A DNA stretch of 40,322 nt from Alphaproteobacteria bacterium. GTDB lineage: Bacteria; Pseudomonadota; Alphaproteobacteria; SMXP01. Below, one piece after another: positions 38,862 to 40,322 of the stretch. The stretch is taken from positions 1-40,322 of the forward strand of contig SMXP01000021.1 in the NCBI GenBank assembly GCA_004356335.1, read 5' to 3'. Below the pieces are notes generated by a model. It saw only the letters and a program-made list of their open reading frames with translations. It was not told the origin of the DNA and did no database searches. Position 1 is the first letter of the stretch; every line of letters starts with the position of its first letter. The translations under genes and the position numbers were made by a program.

Positions 38862-39956
38862 ATGACGCTCATGCATCATCACGGCGAACCGGCCAAAGAC
38901 ACCTCCCCCACAGCGCTTCATCGCCTTAACGCGACCGCCCAAACCGTCCATTGGGGCTATTTCGATGCCGCACTGGCGCCGGTGCTTCGGGTATCGAGCG
39001 GCGACCTGATAGAGGCCCAAGCGGTCACCCACCATGCAGGCGATGCGCCCGACCTGATGATGGACAAGGCGATCGAGACACTCTACCGCGAGATTCCCGA
39101 GGCCGATCGTAATCCCGGCGTCCATATCATGACCGGCCCCATTCATATTGAAGGTGCCAAGCCCGGCGACATGCTGGAAGTGCGATATCTACGGATGACA
39201 CCGCGATTCAATTACGGCTCTAATCTGGCGGCCAATTGGGGCTATCTCTACAAGGAATTTGACGAAAAGGAACGGGTCACTATTTATAAGATCGACCCCA
39301 GCGCCAATCATGCCCAAGCAGTCTACGCGTATGATTTCCCCGGAAAATATGAGATTCCCGGTACGATTACCCATTGTCCGGTTTGTGATCGTGAATCAGC
39401 GCTTAAGGGTATTCGCGTTCCCGTCCGCCCTCATTTGGGAACGGCAGGCGTTGCACCTAATGTCACGGGCCGGATCAGCACGATTCCCCCAGGAGCTCAC
39501 GGCGGCAATATTGACAATTGGCGGATCGGAGCGGGAGCGACAATGTATTACCCGATCGCGGTCGACGGCGCACTTTTTTCAATCGGCGACCCGCATATCT
39601 CCCAAGGCGATGGCGAGCTCAGCGGCACGGCGATCGAAGCATCACTGAACGTATTGTTTCAGGTGGTTCTAAGGAAGGACTTTGAGTTTCCCTCACCGCT
39701 TCTCGAGACACCGAATTGGTGGATCGTGCATGGCTTTGACGAGGACCTTAACGTGGCCATGCGCAACGCGTCGTTAGACATGTTGACTCTACTGACCGAG
39801 CATCAGGGGTTGTCGCGCAACGATTCCTACTCGCTTATAAGCGTCGCCGCCGATTTCGCCGTTACCCAGGTAGTCGACGGCCGGCAGGGGATTCACGTGC
39901 GGATCCCAAGAGACATTTTTCCCAGTCGAGGCGTGGTGCAAGATGTCGATTTATAA
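38862..39956 (+). CDS. Acetamidase/formamidase-family amidohydrolase
   Basis: The product is 364 residues from ATG 38862, with AGAGGGA 5 nt upstream; an extension to TTG 38769 would run through the operator. The FmdA/AmdA fold is recognised by TVHWGYFDAALAPVLRVSSGD, GVHIMTGPIHIEGAKPGDML, the metal-site region GRISTIPPGAHGGNIDN and VDGALFSIGDPHISQGDGE. Family members hydrolyse short-chain amides to ammonia and an acid. The divergent ligase and the reductase would be logical next steps for the released acid. There is no signal peptide, so it is cytoplasmic. Confidence 0.9.
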   Translation: MTLMHHHGEPAKDTSPTALHRLNATAQTVHWGYFDAALAPVLRVSSGDLIEAQAVTHHAGDAPDLMMDKAIETLYREIPEADRNPGVHIMTGPIHIEGAKPGDMLEVRYLRMTPRFNYGSNLAANWGYLYKEFDEKERVTIYKIDPSANHAQAVYAYDFPGKYEIPGTITHCPVCDRESALKGIRVPVRPHLGTAGVAPNVTGRISTIPPGAHGGNIDNWRIGAGATMYYPIAVDGALFSIGDPHISQGDGELSGTAIEASLNVLFQVVLRKDFEFPSPLLETPNWWIVHGFDEDLNVAMRNASLDMLTLLTEHQGLSRNDSYSLISVAADFAVTQVVDGRQGIHVRIPRDIFPSRGVVQDVDL

Positions 39957-39984
39957 TCTGACGATACGTTATCAGCGGAGCAAC

Positions 39985-40322
39985 TAGAGCACGTTCACAA
40001 AAGATGGAATCACTAACGTGCTCTAGGTCTTTATTTTGTCGCGCATTCGAACCCAAAAACCGCGGACACTTTTTGTGAATGCGCTCTAGAGTGTTTCCAG
40101 GAAAAGTGGCCACCGGTTTTCCGTCCGGAAACACGACAAAACAACAACTTAGGGTCAGGTTTGATTCCATCAAAACCGGAAAGACCCTAAACACAGCACC
40201 TTCCAAATACCCGAATGATCAGAGCGCATTCACAAAAAGTGTATGCGGTTTTTGGGTTCGAATGCGCGACCACTAAAGAATCTGGACCACGTTCTTCGAT
40301 TCTATGATTTATGAACGTGGTC
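39985..40322. repeat. Six-module palindromic repeat array at the right edge
   Basis: Modules: 39985-40025 (GAGCACGTT type), 40038-40088 (GCGCATTC type), 40087-40137 (GTGTTTCC type), 40150-40189 (GGGTC type), 40220-40270 (GCGCATTC type, opposite orientation) and 40284-40322 (GACCACGTTC type, cut by the window end). Nothing else was seen after the amidase stop at 39956. Confidence 0.85.

Noticed and set aside
39985..40322. Possible CRISPR array because of clustered repeats at the right edge
   Set aside because: The units are different palindromes rather than identical direct repeats with unique spacers, and no cas genes are present.
1..40322. tRNA, rRNA or known riboswitch
   Set aside because: No cloverleaf-like segment, rRNA-like sequence or recognisable riboswitch core was seen by eye; a covariance-model search would be decisive.

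Overview
This window looks like chromosomal DNA of an alphaproteobacterium. The evidence is a bacterial sphingolipid gene cluster of the type known from Caulobacter and sphingomonads, many GTG/TTG starts, tightly overlapping operons, and mosaic palindromic intergenic repeats resembling the rhizobial RIME elements. Base composition is moderate rather than very GC-rich. I cannot place it to genus. I saw no rRNA, tRNA, CRISPR array, transposase or phage gene.

Layout. (1) 1-6290, housekeeping and accessory genes: the 5' part of a LysM/L,D-transpeptidase-type gene, a small Lpp/OprI-like lipoprotein, an alpha/beta hydrolase, a group II truncated haemoglobin, two divergent luciferase-like flavin oxidoreductases and a lipoprotein of unknown function. 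(2) 6448-22761, a sphingolipid locus. One end holds a headgroup-type cassette (nucleotidyltransferase, HAD phosphatase, CDP-alcohol phosphotransferase). The middle has a HIT protein, a flippase, a MobA-like nucleotidyltransferase, a bacterial ceramide synthase-like protein, a fatty acid/sterol hydroxylase and a DUF2141 protein. A plus-strand operon follows with LptF, LptG, a DAG/ceramide kinase-like protein and a Tam41-like nucleotidyltransferase. The minus-strand core is fatty acyl-AMP ligase, acyl carrier protein and serine palmitoyltransferase. The expected 3-keto reductase (CerR) is not in the window. (3) 23543-30910, phosphate acquisition: an OprP/O-type porin, PstS preceded by PHO-box-like half sites, a PhoU protein fused to a low-molecular-weight phosphatase domain that has lost its catalytic residues, PstC, PstA and two different PstB ATPases. 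(4) 31050-34248, an operon of a retropepsin-like lipoprotein, an inactive transglutaminase/7TM protein and a RimK-like ATP-grasp ligase. (5) 34739-39956, a small catabolic locus: GNAT acetyltransferase, GntR/FCD regulator, ketopantoate reductase-like enzyme, acyl-CoA ligase and acetamidase/formamidase, with twin GTATAC operator-like sites between the divergent ligase and amidase genes.

How parts may work together. The sphingolipid genes predict loading of a fatty acid onto a dedicated ACP, condensation with serine, N-acylation, hydroxylation, phosphorylation and headgroup attachment. The embedded LptF/LptG pair suggests a dedicated export route to the outer membrane (inference). The most unusual molecular observation is in the Pst system. 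PstB1 keeps the LSGGQ signature but has lost the Q-loop Gln and switch His, while PstB2 keeps Walker A/B, Q-loop and His but has lost LSGGQ. As a heterodimer they would form one complete and one degenerate ATP site.

About 29 short palindromic modules are scattered through the intergenic DNA, usually as tandem pairs of two core types. Their stems differ between copies but stay complementary, and two copies supply the stop codon of the adjacent gene.
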